Below are positions 51,172 to 63,000 of a DNA stretch of 64,000 nucleotides, piece by piece. The position numbers were made by a program, and so were the translations under genes. This DNA comes from Pyrrhoderma lamaoense (lineage: Eukaryota > Basidiomycota > Agaricomycetes > Hymenochaetales > Hymenochaetaceae): assembly GCA_002794735.1 (NCBI GenBank), contig NBAZ01000025.1:1-64000 (forward strand), read 5' to 3'. How positions within the stretch are numbered: position 1 is the first letter of the stretch; each line of letters starts with the position of its first letter. The notes under the pieces were generated by a model. That model was not told the DNA's origin. It worked only from the letters and a program-made list of their open reading frames with translations, and made no database searches.

Positions 51172-54100
51172 ATGTCTACTTACTACACTCTCCAAGGTTT
51201 GGAGATGTCTACTTTTTGCTATTGCTTCCGTAACCTCTGCTGACTCTTCTTATAGTCTCTCGGGCCGAGGCTGCAGATCTATGGAAGAAACGTCCGCTCA
51301 CTGCGAGATTGACTCGAAAGCCTGCACTTTATACTGAAGTCACACTAGAGAGTGTAGTACAAAGGACAGATGTGATCACAGAAACTACGTCTCCCGAATG
51401 GAACGAAATATTCCCCCTGTTGGTAATTATGGAAGTTTACAAGCATAAAATTCTGACTCGATGGTGCTAGATCATGTTCATTAGATACATCTATACTACA
51501 CGTAAGAATCAAGCATGACTTTGCAAAAGACATTTGCATCGGGTATAGCGGAACTTATCTTGAACAACTATTGGACGAAGGTGGAAAAGGTATGAAATTA
51601 CACACATACTCATACTTCTCCAAGAAGGCTGACAGCTAAATAGTCAAAACTCCCACTACGTTCATCAGAGAACCCCGAATCAAAAATTCTAGGTTTTGCT
51701 TACCTCGACCTTCGTCTGTCTGATGCGATGGAGAACACACAGATTGCGCTAGAGAACGTAGTCCGAGATATTCTAGGCGTTCGAATTTCTGCCTTAGAGC
51801 ACATTTCAAATGATGTTGATGATTTGATCAAGGAGGGGAAAGCTATCTTAAAGAGTGATCTATCAAAATCTCTCAAAGATACTATCCCTGCGATTGATGC
51901 ATTCATGAAATCCATAGACTACCTTGCAGAAGTAAGCGTTCCTTCTGAAATTACGCGTTTGTATTCATCAAACTGAACTATATGATTAGTCTCATCCATA
52001 CCTGAAATTAGCATGGAACGTGACAACAGCTTTATATAAAGTGAGTTCAGACTTGGTAATAACGATCATGATCCTGACTCTAATGTAGATCGTCACAAGT
52101 CAAATGCAATTCGATTCGAGACTTAGAGATCTTGTAGTAGAGCTTGCCAAGACCTTCCGTTTTGTTGTCGAAGCAACCAAGCTCGGTCGGGTCATCGATT
52201 CCTTGTCCTCAACGATCAGTGAGCTACTTGACTTCGTTACGCAGTGCAGCCTCTTTATAAGAGCATATGCTCAACATGCATTCATTGGTACGATAATTCA
52301 ATTTTACTCCTTTCCATACTTATGCGACCTCTCCGCAGATCGTACATTACGAGCAAGTGAGAAGGCGGCAATAGAAGATTTCAAGGTGAAGTTAGCGAAC
52401 TTACGAGACGATTTCAAGATTGGTGTTCTGCTCCAGGTAGCAAACAACGCCTGTCACAACACTAGTGAAAGCCTTATTCAAAGTAAGTGTCATATGCGTG
52501 ATAGTATACTCAACATACTGACGTCGATTCCAGAAATCGAGTTCGACTAAAACCAGTTAATGCTTCTAGTGCACTGGCCCAGGAGTGCTTAGAAGGCACA
52601 CGAAAGTCACTCATAAAGTTTATCAACTCTTGGGTCGAAGATACAGACCTTCCTAACTTGTTTCTGCTATTAGGCGGTGCAGGAACTGGGAAGAGTACAG
52701 TAGCTAGAACAATCGCAGAGGAATGCCGAAGAAATAATAATCTCGGTTGTTATCTGCCTTGTCTGAAAGGAACCAGTGATCCCGATACTATCATCCGGAC
52801 AATATCATACAATCTAGCTGCATACGAACACGTCATAGCGGAACACATTAATACTGAACTTCAGAGAAGCGGGGAGATACTTTCTGCTACTCCAAAAACT
52901 CAATTCGATACCCTCTTATTCTCGCCACTCAGATCAGCAGCTAAGAATGATAATCTAGATTATCCAATCTTGATCATTATTGATGCATTGGATGAGTGTG
53001 GTACTCCAGGGACCCGAAAACACCTTGTCCGACTCTTCGAAAAGGAATTCTCCACATTGCCATCCAACTTCAGGTTTTTAGTAACGAGTAGACCTGAGGA
53101 GATATTGTATCATTGCTTCCATCTCAACATCACGTCTGCAGTACTATACTAGACCACGAATCTGAAGATAGTAAACGAGACGTTCTCGCATTTCTCACAT
53201 TTGAATTTGAGAGGCTCAGAGAATCAGGTCAACTGAGGGTTCCAGACGATTGGCTATGGGATGATAGTATCGTTTCTCTTGCAGAGGCCGCAAACGGTCT
53301 TTTCATCTGGGCTTCTACAGCGGTAAAATTCATCTCTGAAAAGAAGACGAATCGATTCAAGTACTTCAGAACCTGGTTGAGGATTCTCGATCACTGAATC
53401 TTGATGATCTTTATATGACAGTCCTCGAAGATTCTCTCGATTGGGACGACTTCACGAGGAAGATTTTTACTAGAGTATTCTCCCTCATTTTCTTCAATAA
53501 AACACCATTATCTGATACGGATATTGACGGAATTCTATACTTGGAGGAAATGCAACGGCGAATTTACTAGCATGTCTCCGTTCTCTTGTGACATACGAAC
53601 CTGGACAACCAATCCACATCCATCATGCTTCGTTGTATGACTATCTTACGTCGCCTCATTGCAAAGGGAGAGACTGGTTTATAGATGTCGATTATCATAA
53701 GCAATATATTGCTTCTAGCTGCATTGATACCATGGGAGAACTATTGCGATTCAACATCTGTGACCTCGAGTCGTCATCTTTGCTAAATGAAGACATTCTT
53801 GACCTCGAGGAACGTATTGAAGACAACATACCCTCGTTTTTACAGTATGCTTGCTGTAATTGGTCTCTACATCTACAAGGTATCCCGTACTCGATCGAGG
53901 TACATAAGAGATTGAAAGCGTTCTCGTATAGCAAACTCCTCTTCTGGTTTGAAGTGCTAAGTCTTACGAAAACATTCAAAACTCATGTTGGTCCTTCTCT
54001 TATCTCCGCTATTGCATGGCTCGGGGTAAGTTTGTCGACAAAATTGATTTTGTTGTGACTAACTTTTTCTAGAATAAAGACAAAAATCTGTCAGGGTTTC

Positions 54101-56310
54101 TTCGAGATGCATATAGGCAAGCTAGTGAATACTGCGATGCTATCTCTCAGAGTACTCCGCATATATACATATCGCTCTTGGCTCTTACCAAAGAGGAGTC
54201 CGAAATCTCGAAATACTATGCCAAGAATACAGAATCTCTGATCAAGGTTGATTACGTCGGTTTGAAACGGCATTCAGCATGTTTCAAAGTAATCAACTGT
54301 GATGCCAGCGATGTTTCGTCTGTAGTCTTTTCTCCTGATGATACTAAAGTTGTGTCCGGGACTTGGAGAAAAGGTATCATTACATGGTGTGCTACAAGCG
54401 GTGAAATGCTTGTTGGATCGGCTGAAGAACATTCTGATAATCTATCCTCTATCGCACTATCTCCTGATGGGAAGTATATTGTGTCAGGTTCAACTTTTGG
54501 AAACGTTCAGATATGGAATTATACTAGTGGGGATCTGGTTTGGGAATTACCTGGAGGAAAAGATATCTATAGTGTAGCATTTTCTCCTGACGGAGAGTAC
54601 GTTGCGTTTGGATCACAAAGTGGGGCTGTATGCATCTGGTACCCAAAGGAAGGAGGCTCTTTCATTGAGCTTGCAGAGGGCCACAATAAATCTGTTCGGT
54701 CTATAGTGTTCTCTCCCAACGGAAAGTACATTGCTTCAGGCTCGGAAGACTCAACAATCTGCGTATGGGATACGTCGAGTAGAGAAATGATATGTGATCC
54801 TCTCAGAGGTCATTCAGATACAGTCAACTCCGTCTCATTTTCTCCAGATGGAAAGACCATACTTTCTGGATCTTATGACGGAACCATTCGAACCTGGAAA
54901 TTCCTCGATCATGGTGATGTTTTCGAGCTCTATGAAGATAATTGCGATGCTGTGTTTTCAATTGCTTTTTCTCCTAATTCTAAATACATATTATCAGGAC
55001 ACAAAGATGGGCTAATCCGTCTGTGGAGTAATGATGAAAAAACTAAACCATTAAGGCGATACGAAGGGCATAAGGGCACGGTCTGGTCCATATCATTCTC
55101 CTCAGACGGGAAACGGTTTGTCTCTGGCTCTGCAGACAGTACAATCAGAATCTGGGATATCTCAGGGGTCTCTCATAATCAGTTTCCAACCGGACATACA
55201 GACCAAATATCCTCGATCGCTGTCTCACCAGACGGGGCATATATCGCATCAGGATCCTAGACAAAACAGTCTGTTTATGGAATACCTCGAGTTTAAGACT
55301 GGTTTTTAGGCCCTTTTCCAAACACCAGAGCACTATCAGTTCAATTGCTTACTCACCTGATGGATCGATAGTTGTATCCGGATCCAACGATGGCATTATT
55401 CAAGTATGGGTATTAAGGGGAAATCGTTCTCTTTCAAGCAACGGAATGGATCGGTGAAATCGGTTGTAATTTCTCCTGATGGCGAATTCATCGCATCTGG
55501 TTCTGTTTTCGGTACAGTAAGCATATCGGATATACCGAACAGAAAAGCGGTTTCAGGTCCATTTAGAGTACACAATAATGCTGTTCTCTCCCTCGCATAC
55601 TCCCCAGATGGCGGTTTATCGTCTCAGGATCTTATGACTGTACAATATGTATCTGGGATACCGCCGAAAAAAAGCGTTGTCTAGGCCCATTAAAAGGACA
55701 CCATGGCATAGTCAATTCCGTAGCATATTCCCCCGATGCGAGGCACGTAGCATCTGGCTCAAGTGATTGCAGCATTCGAATATGGGACGTTAAAAGTGGA
55801 AGGACCATATGCGACCCAATAACAGGACACACACAATCCGTATCTTCTGTTGCCTTCTCACCAGACGGTGAAAGGATCGTTTCTGGGTCCTGGGACAAGA
55901 CTGTTTGTGTATGGGACACCTTCAATGGCGAACTCATCTTCGGTCCTTTTGAAGGGCATATATCTCGAATTGAGACTGTCTCCTTCTTTCCCGACGGGAA
56001 GAGAATTGCGTCAGGTTCTTGGGACAAGACTATTCGGGTCTGGAACTTGGATAACGATGAAACGGAACCTGCATGGGACTTGCGAGAAGATGGATGGGTC
56101 GTCGGAAAGTCTAATGAGCTACTTATATGGATCCCCACTGAGCTCCGTAAGACCCTCTGCAAGCAAGATGTTAATGCAATCTTGAATATTCCCTTCAACA
56201 CGAAGTTAGATTTCCGAGGTAGTTTGCTAGGTGACCGATGGGCAGAGTGTATTGTTTCATTTCCAAGATATGTTGTAACAGGGCTAAAACATGGGTTACA
56301 AGAAATGTAG
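51172..56310 (+). CDS. C2-NACHT-WD40 STAND protein (fungal NLR-like); frame-disrupted
   Basis: The start is ATG 51172 (MSTYYTLQ then VSRAEAADLWKKRP after a 59-nt intron). The N-terminus is C2-like: ALYTEVTLESVVQRTDVITE, TSPEWNEIFPL, LHVRIKHDF. A helical region follows (LSDAMENTQIALENVVRDIL; FDSRLRDLVVELAKTFRF). The NACHT NTPase has LEGTRKSLIKFINSW, Walker A GGAGTGKST, Walker B ILIIIDALDECG and FRFLVTSRPEE. After a winged-helix-like stretch (HIHHASLYDYLTS) come about a dozen WD40 blades (FSPDGKYIASGS..IRIWD). Such receptors use the WD40 part to sense ligands and NACHT oligomerisation to signal, often in non-self recognition. Frame corrections are needed at about 53101, 53364, 53546, 55256, 55408 and 55615 (one base short each), and perhaps at 51650 and 52534. 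Confidence 0.82.
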
Positions 56311-57235
56311 AATTAAGTTAAGAATGTTGATTATGTATATGTACGTAGTGAGAATACAAAATGCCTGTAATCATAGACAGAAACTGGGACACCGAATTCA
56401 GATTTTGTTTGTAATTTGCCGGATAACGCTAGTACCGTTCATTAGTGTTAGGAAATCACGTGGTTTTAATTTTACCTATAACGGAAGGCTAGTTGATCAA
56501 TTTACCGTAGAAAGCCATAGATGTCCCGCATCTCTACCATAGGGATTTACTAGCGCCAGTACTCTTGAAGCAAACTGCTATTGGTCATCTTTGATTAAAG
56601 ACCTTAATTAGATCCAATGTAGAAGGGTAAAAAGAGCTTGCGTTACAACGTAGATAGACTCTGTCTTCCCATCAATGTTACAAAAAGTTTCGTACTCGTG
56701 ACGTCTAATCGGATCTCATTCAAGAACGACGAACGTTCGCATAAGACTTGAGATGAACTACCATGTATGGCAGCCCTTGCGTAAATGTACATGTACATAC
56801 AGTTGTGTGTGCTGTGTATTCAAGTCTCGTGGTGTTAGGCAGGGCCAGCAATGAATACCTGATGAAGATTGAATGGTTACCTACGAGCGGAGCGATAGTC
56901 TAGATGCTTCAAGAACATGTTTTGATACTTAATGTACATGTATAGTATATGTAACTAGAGAAATTGCCTCCCCGACGAAATTGAGTGCATGATTTACCTG
57001 CATTACTCCACTGCTTACGTATGAGTACAACAGGAGATACCCGTGTCTCAATAAGGTTATATCGCGCGTGTGAAATCCGGCATGGCACGCACTATACATG
57101 TCGGACAGTACATTTGAGCTGTCCTTTTTTGAGCTCCTTTCCACTCCTCCTCCTCTTTCTTGACTGGTATAAATACGTTCCTATTTAATTCTCATAGTCG
57201 GGAAACGCCTCTCTCGATAGTAAATCTCAGTAACC
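56311..57235. other. Intergenic with palindromic TGTACATGTACA
   Basis: No gene. Contains TACATGTA at 56788 (within a 12-base perfect palindrome TGTACATGTACA) and at 56935. Confidence 0.5.
57168..57175 (+). promoter_or_regulatory. TATA box of the acyltransferase gene
   Basis: TATAAATA lies 61 nt before the ATG at 57236, directly after a CT-rich tract. Confidence 0.55.
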
Positions 57236-59564
57236 ATGTCTGATAATAAGGTTTTGCATCGCGTTATCAGACGGTTAGCAAGATGGGCCGTCTGGTCCTT
57301 TTTCTCTGACGTACATGTCATCGGGGCGGAGAATGTCCCTATGACTGGTCCTCTCATTGTGTTCGTCCTACTTTTGTCTTCAACTTACACTTGGAATACT
57401 CATATACAATGCTAGTGTTGCGACTCATCACAATATGATGCTCGATCCCGCGGTTCTATGTGAGTGCATATACATCATCTTTTCCATTTTGTACGTTAAT
57501 CCTCAATGTTATATTAGCATCACACTTCCCGGAGATCGCATTTTAAACTATTGGACGAAGGCATCTTTGTTCGCTCACCCTGTTCTGCGGTATATTCTCC
57601 TAAGTTCCGGTAATATTCCAGTAGAGCGTAAGAGCAAGGATAATCGCGTGCTCTTTAAAGGAACTTTTGATGTACTGGCAAAAGGGAGGCCGTTGCTCTC
57701 TTCCCTGAAGGTACAAGCTACACGGAGCCACGAATCATGCAAGTTAAAGATGGCGCATCCTGGAGCGCTCTGGAATACATGAAATGGGCAAAGGAGAACC
57801 CAGATAAAGCGGTGAAGGAACAACTCACAGTTGTTCCTGCAGCAATCGTATATACGAACAAGTCAAAATATCGCAGCCAAGTCATTATCGAGTAAGTTTC
57901 AACTGTGTACTCTATCCTGGATAGCAATTGACTTCTAATAGGTTCGCAGAACCGATTTCAATAAGCGACTATGAGAGCCAATTTCTATCCTCGGTCGAGG
58001 GGGAACCTAGAGCAGCCGTTAAGAGGCTCACTAAACGCATCGAAGAGGATTTGACGCGTCTCACAATAAATGCCCCTGATTGGTGCGATTCTATGTTTCT
58101 TCCATGCAAGTTCCTTGAAACTGACAGAAAATAACAGGGATACGATGTTTGTTGCTCGCATGGCTCGTAGTCTGCTATGGGAGAAAAGCAATTCTATCGA
58201 CCTAAATGACTTTGTTCCCATCTCGCAAACGTAAGCTCTAACAGCGTTCTTTCTATCTGCTAGAAATTTACTAATCGAAAATTAGGTTGGTAGATCTATT
58301 CTCAACCTCAAATGGATTTTCAAGTTTCGAGGAAGCTAGACGACGTTTGCTTGAATATTACTCCCTTTTACAATTCTCAAAACTTAACAACTCAGCTCTT
58401 TCAGCCCTACCACTGCCCAAAACGCTCGATCCAAGACGACCCGAACCACTCCCATCCAGACTTCGAACTTTGCTTCTATTACTCCGAGATACGCTTTCCG
58501 TATTGATACGCCTTCCATTCTTCCTTATCCCACTCCTTGTTCATTTCCCAGCCTATATTGCCGCACGTGCTGCAGCACGACTCGTTGAAGAGGAAGAGGA
58601 GACTCAGGCACAGAATAAGGTTGTTTTTGGTTTACTATTTCTGCTTATAATCTATCCTATGGCGTTTTTCTTCCTTTGGGCCCTGTTTCTATATTCCCCC
58701 CTCGGCGCATTGATCGCCGCTGGCACCGTATGGCTATTTGCCGTGTATCATGTTAAGATTATTGACGGTGAGTTGAATTAACTCGTGGTGGTAGACAAAT
58801 TAAATTAATTTCATCTTCAGATAACTATGAACAGTAAGTTGGAATATCCTATAATATCTCATTTTCTTCCTCAAACTAACTGAATGCAGTGCGAAGCAAT
58901 TAGTTGTGGCTTGGCGTGTTTTAGTCGGTGTTTGGGCCCCAAAGCGATCGGATCTTTCTCTGGCTGCACTCAAGCAATTTACTGTGCCAAAGACTCCTCC
59001 AGAAAGTCAATGGATTGACAAAAAGAAAGTAAAACAGCCATTGACCCCTGGACTTCCCGCTACTTCTCTACCGGCTAACCCGAAAAGCCAATATCTGAGT
59101 CTTCTTCCGGACCCACACAAAAAGTGGCAAAATCGAAGGCAACGAAGCGCCGGATGCCCACCCGCCGTCTTGTTCGTCATGTCCTGAGAGCACGTGCCCA
59201 AGCCGTTCATGCTCTCGCTGCGTTCCTCGCTGAACTCGAACACTCACCGAGAGGACAACATATCTTTGCTAGTAAAGACTTGGCAGCTAAGTACGGCGGA
59301 TTCAATGAAGTTGATGTCGTATCACCCGATCATGTGGAAGCGAATGGCAATTATGAAAAACAACGACTTGGATGGAGAGAAGCTCATGAAGTTCTAGTAT
59401 TCCTGCGTGACCGAGGGGCACGTATTGCAACTCTAGAGGCACAAATAGCCAAGGACTATTGGGCAGCGACTGCATCACCATTTAGCGATGCTGAGGAGGA
59501 AGGGGAAACAGAATACAGCAGTGGAAACGAAGATCTAGTCTGGGTTCCTCCTGTGACTCAGTAA
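57236..59564 (+). CDS. Glycerol-3-phosphate/DHAP acyltransferase (SCT1/GPT2 type)
   Basis: The start is ATG 57236 (MSDNKVLHRVIRRLARW). The first intron joins PLIV to ATHHNMMLDPAVL, which carries the acyltransferase HX4D motif. The glycerol-phosphate-binding motif FPEGTSYTEPRIM and the VVPAAIVYTN block follow. The second half has membrane helices (LPFFLIPLLVHFPAYIAARA; FGLLFLLIIYPMAFFFLWAL) and VVAWRVLVGVW. The C-terminus is basic, then acidic with SEDA-like Ser/Glu clusters. The enzyme would acylate glycerol-3-phosphate in the ER, the first step of glycerolipid synthesis. A 13-nt micro-exon (58821-58833) lies between two introns. Two one-base shortages interrupt the reading: GGG at 57684-57686 (splits LAKG from EAVALFPEG) and A5 at 59119-59123 (splits DPHKK from VAKSKATKRR). 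One further exon join near 57,520 is not in phase. Confidence 0.85.
58821..58833 (+). other. 13-nt micro-exon of the acyltransferase gene
   Basis: ATAACTATGAACA is bounded by CTTCAG and GTAAGT. Splicing it between HVKIID and AKQLVVAWR gives D-N-Y-E-H-A in frame, while skipping it shifts frame. Confidence 0.7.
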
Positions 59565-60068
59565 ACGCAAGGCGCTTATGCCTTAGATCGGATTTCTTGA
59601 ACTATATAACTATCTTAAATATCTACTTTAGACGATATCACTATAACTTGTTACTGAACTATCTTACTTTTCTGTTGATGATCAACTTGTCTTCGAGACA
59701 TTCTACCGTATGTATTTGTAACCCATACGTAGGGAGTGTACGACTACAAAATGTAGACCTATCTTGATTCTGAAACCCATGACATCTTAAGTTCAACTCT
59801 CCATGAAGGTTTCCCGGATGCCTGTCAGAAATGGCTCCAAGTATAATATTGCAGCTAGTCACGATCACGTGAAAATGGGCCTCTAAAATAGCTTCCGTCA
59901 TCGACGAGTCTAGAAACATACACTTATGGTTTCCTGAATCGTTCCAACGCCAATTCAATATTCCAAACTCTTTTTATCCCTCCTTTTCGCCGAGCTTTTC
60001 ATTCCCTCAATTCTCATGAGCAACCAACCTTAACTTATTAAAAACATCAGGATCTTACATTACAAAAC
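59565..60068. other. Intergenic, promoter of the transporter gene
   Basis: About 500 nt without a supported frame. Confidence 0.45.
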
Positions 60069-63000
60069 ATGACTTCCCAGGCACAAAATGATCAATTAAC
60101 CCAATCTGAGTCTTTACTTACTCCTAATAATCCAAGACAGTCTTATTTTGATGGTTCCATCAACGACCCAACGTCACCTACCTTCTCTCATATCAGTGAC
60201 GACCAAAATACTCCTCGTCCTCAAATGGGAAGGAGAACTACTTCAGATTTCAACGTCCAGTCACGAGCGCCACACCGACGACGTAAAGTTGCCCGGCATG
60301 GCGAACATGAATGGAGCGTCTTTGAACAAGTAATGGAAGATGGGGGACAACTCCGGTCCACTAACTCGACTCAGAGGAGGAAGATAAAGTCTAAGCATAG
60401 TGGGCTCAATATTATCCTTCCCACTACTTCTTCGAATACAGGAACTATGCTGGGTGATAGCTCCGTCGTTCAGTCCCCTATCCAGGAAACTATATCAAAT
60501 CCACTGTCATCAGATTCTACAAGCTCCCTCTCACCCTCTGACTCGGACACAGACTCTGAAGAAAGCGTGGACATTAAAGACACACAGAAGTCACGTTGGC
60601 TGCCATGCGTACATATACCAGAAGTTCCACTTCTCTATCGCAATATCTTGAAATGTGCTATCGCATACTTCATAGCATCCTTGTTCACCTATGTCACACC
60701 CCTATCACATCTGATAGGTAGTATAACTGCAGAAGGCGATAAAATGCCATCGCCTTCCGGGCATATGGTTGCAACTATGTATGTCTACTTCAAGTAATTC
60801 TATTTTTATAACAAACTCTAACAAATAGCAACCCCAATTCATGTTTATGTACACGAGCAGTGCAGTTTATTACAATCCTGCGAGGACGATGGGTGCGATG
60901 TTTGAGGCTAACTTGTATTGTCTTTATGGGCTTATATGGGCTGCCTTTGTTGGTCTCGGTAGTATGTATATGTTCTGGTGGATTGATGTCCAACCAGGCT
61001 GGGAATGGCTTGCTGATACAACAGTGATCGTTTGGATCGGGCTTGGTATGACTGCTGTTGCTTGGATGAAAGTGTGGATGGCGAAACCTACTTTTAATAC
61101 TGGTGAGATTTTCTTCATAAGAGATATCTTCTTATACTCAAACCATTGCTAAGCTTGCAGTATGACCACAATTATTCTTTTCGTTGTGTAAGTCCAACCT
61201 GATTAATATATGGATCTTTTAATAAAACTCTTTCTAAAGCGTTGTAAAGGAGGGTGGCTTAACAACTCTGTTACAAGTTGCACGCATCGTCTTCACTGGG
61301 GCTGTCATCACAAACTGTGTTTGTTATTTAATCTGGCCACAAACTGCTTCCGAGAGCTTGAAGAATAACATGTCACGCACACTTGATTCATTTGCAACTC
61401 TTCTTGAGCTCCTTACCCATACATTCATGCTAAGTGACGTTGATTCTGGCCTTTCATCAATATCTCAAGGGCAGTTACAAAGAGCTGTCAGTGCACATCA
61501 AGCTAGTTTTACCAGTCTCAAGAAAAGTCTCACAGAAGCTCGTAGTGAATGGATGCTAGGGGGAAACGTGCGGCCCAGGCTTACGATGATGCTGTTGGAT
61601 GCTTGAACCGTCTTGCACAACATATCAATGGTCTTCGAAGTGGTACTCGTTTACAGTCGGAACTTGCTCAAGCTGCTCGTGAGGGCAGAGTGTATATCGG
61701 AAAGAACTTACGAGATGCCGTTAGCAACGGAACAGTGACGAGTCCGATAAGCGAGCGTAGTGCTGAGGATTCGAATCTTCAAACAGCAGCTTTCGTTTTT
61801 GATGAACTTGTTGACGAGATTGGTCCCCCATTAAATGCTTTATCGGTATGAGACGTGCTTCAACGAAAAGTTACTGTACTGATAAACTCTAATGATATTT
61901 TAGTCGGCCTGTACCGATGCACTGCGACGCTTGCGAAAGAGTTTCGTCCGGCGGCATGAAACAAACAATACTGAAGCTCAGAAGTTCATACGGTTAAGCG
62001 AACAAATCCAACGTGCACTGTTCACATTCGAGAGCACCTCAAATCAAGCTCTTGTGCGTGTCTATAGGAGAAATAATATGCTTATGTCCGAATCGTTCAC
62101 CTCAACCTCGGATCGTCGATCTTTTCTGAGTACGAATTGTGAGCCTGATGATGAAAATGAGATATTATTGCATTCTGGAGCAGACGAAACAGTTTTCTTG
62201 GTCTACTAGTATGTAACAACTTTTTCTCCACAAATAGATCCCCACTAATATCTTACTAGCTTCATATTTACACTGCAAGAGTTTGCTAAAGAAATGACAG
62301 CACTTTCTGATGCTATGTACCGTATTTATATTATAGAACACGTCGCCAGTCAGCAAACGTGGTGGAGCAGAATACTCTGGGTTTTCAGAAATGTCCAGGA
62401 GAGACTTCTCAGATTATGTGTATCAAAAAAATCAGAAGGTCGACCAACACTGAAGAAAAGAATAAGTATGTCAATCAGAGTTATATCATATTCACGATAA
62501 CTTTCTTACAAGAATATTGCAAAGGTACGATGATTACGAACACTACTCAGCGACACCCTTCAAACTTTCCAAAAGTCCGACCTCATGCTCCAAATACCAT
62601 ACTTACACCTTCTCGAGAAAATCTTAGTTTTGTACAACGTATTGGACAGTCTATTTGGCGCTTTAACGAGAGGATGAAAGAAAATCATACAAAATATGCT
62701 TTGAAAGCAGGCATGGCTACCGCATTGCTTGCTTCTCCCGCCTTTTTTGATAAGACGCGTCCTGTATTCGTCGAGTATAAGGGAGAATGGGCTCTGATAT
62801 CCGTGTGTCCCTTCTTTCTTTGTTCTGAGGGTCCTGCTAAAATGACCATCGGCCTTTGACAGTTCTTTGTTGTGATTTCTCCTACCATCGGAGCTGTGAG
62901 TTTCTTTGTACTTCATCATTCACACTTAATACTGAATTCATTTCTCACAGACGAACTTCATGAGCCTGCATCGTGTTCTTGGGACTATGTAGGTCATATG

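Noticed and set aside
46182..61552. Programmed ribosomal frameshifting as the cause of the many frame changes
   Set aside because: The sites share no slippery heptamer or downstream structure that I can see and differ in base; homopolymer error or decay is simpler.
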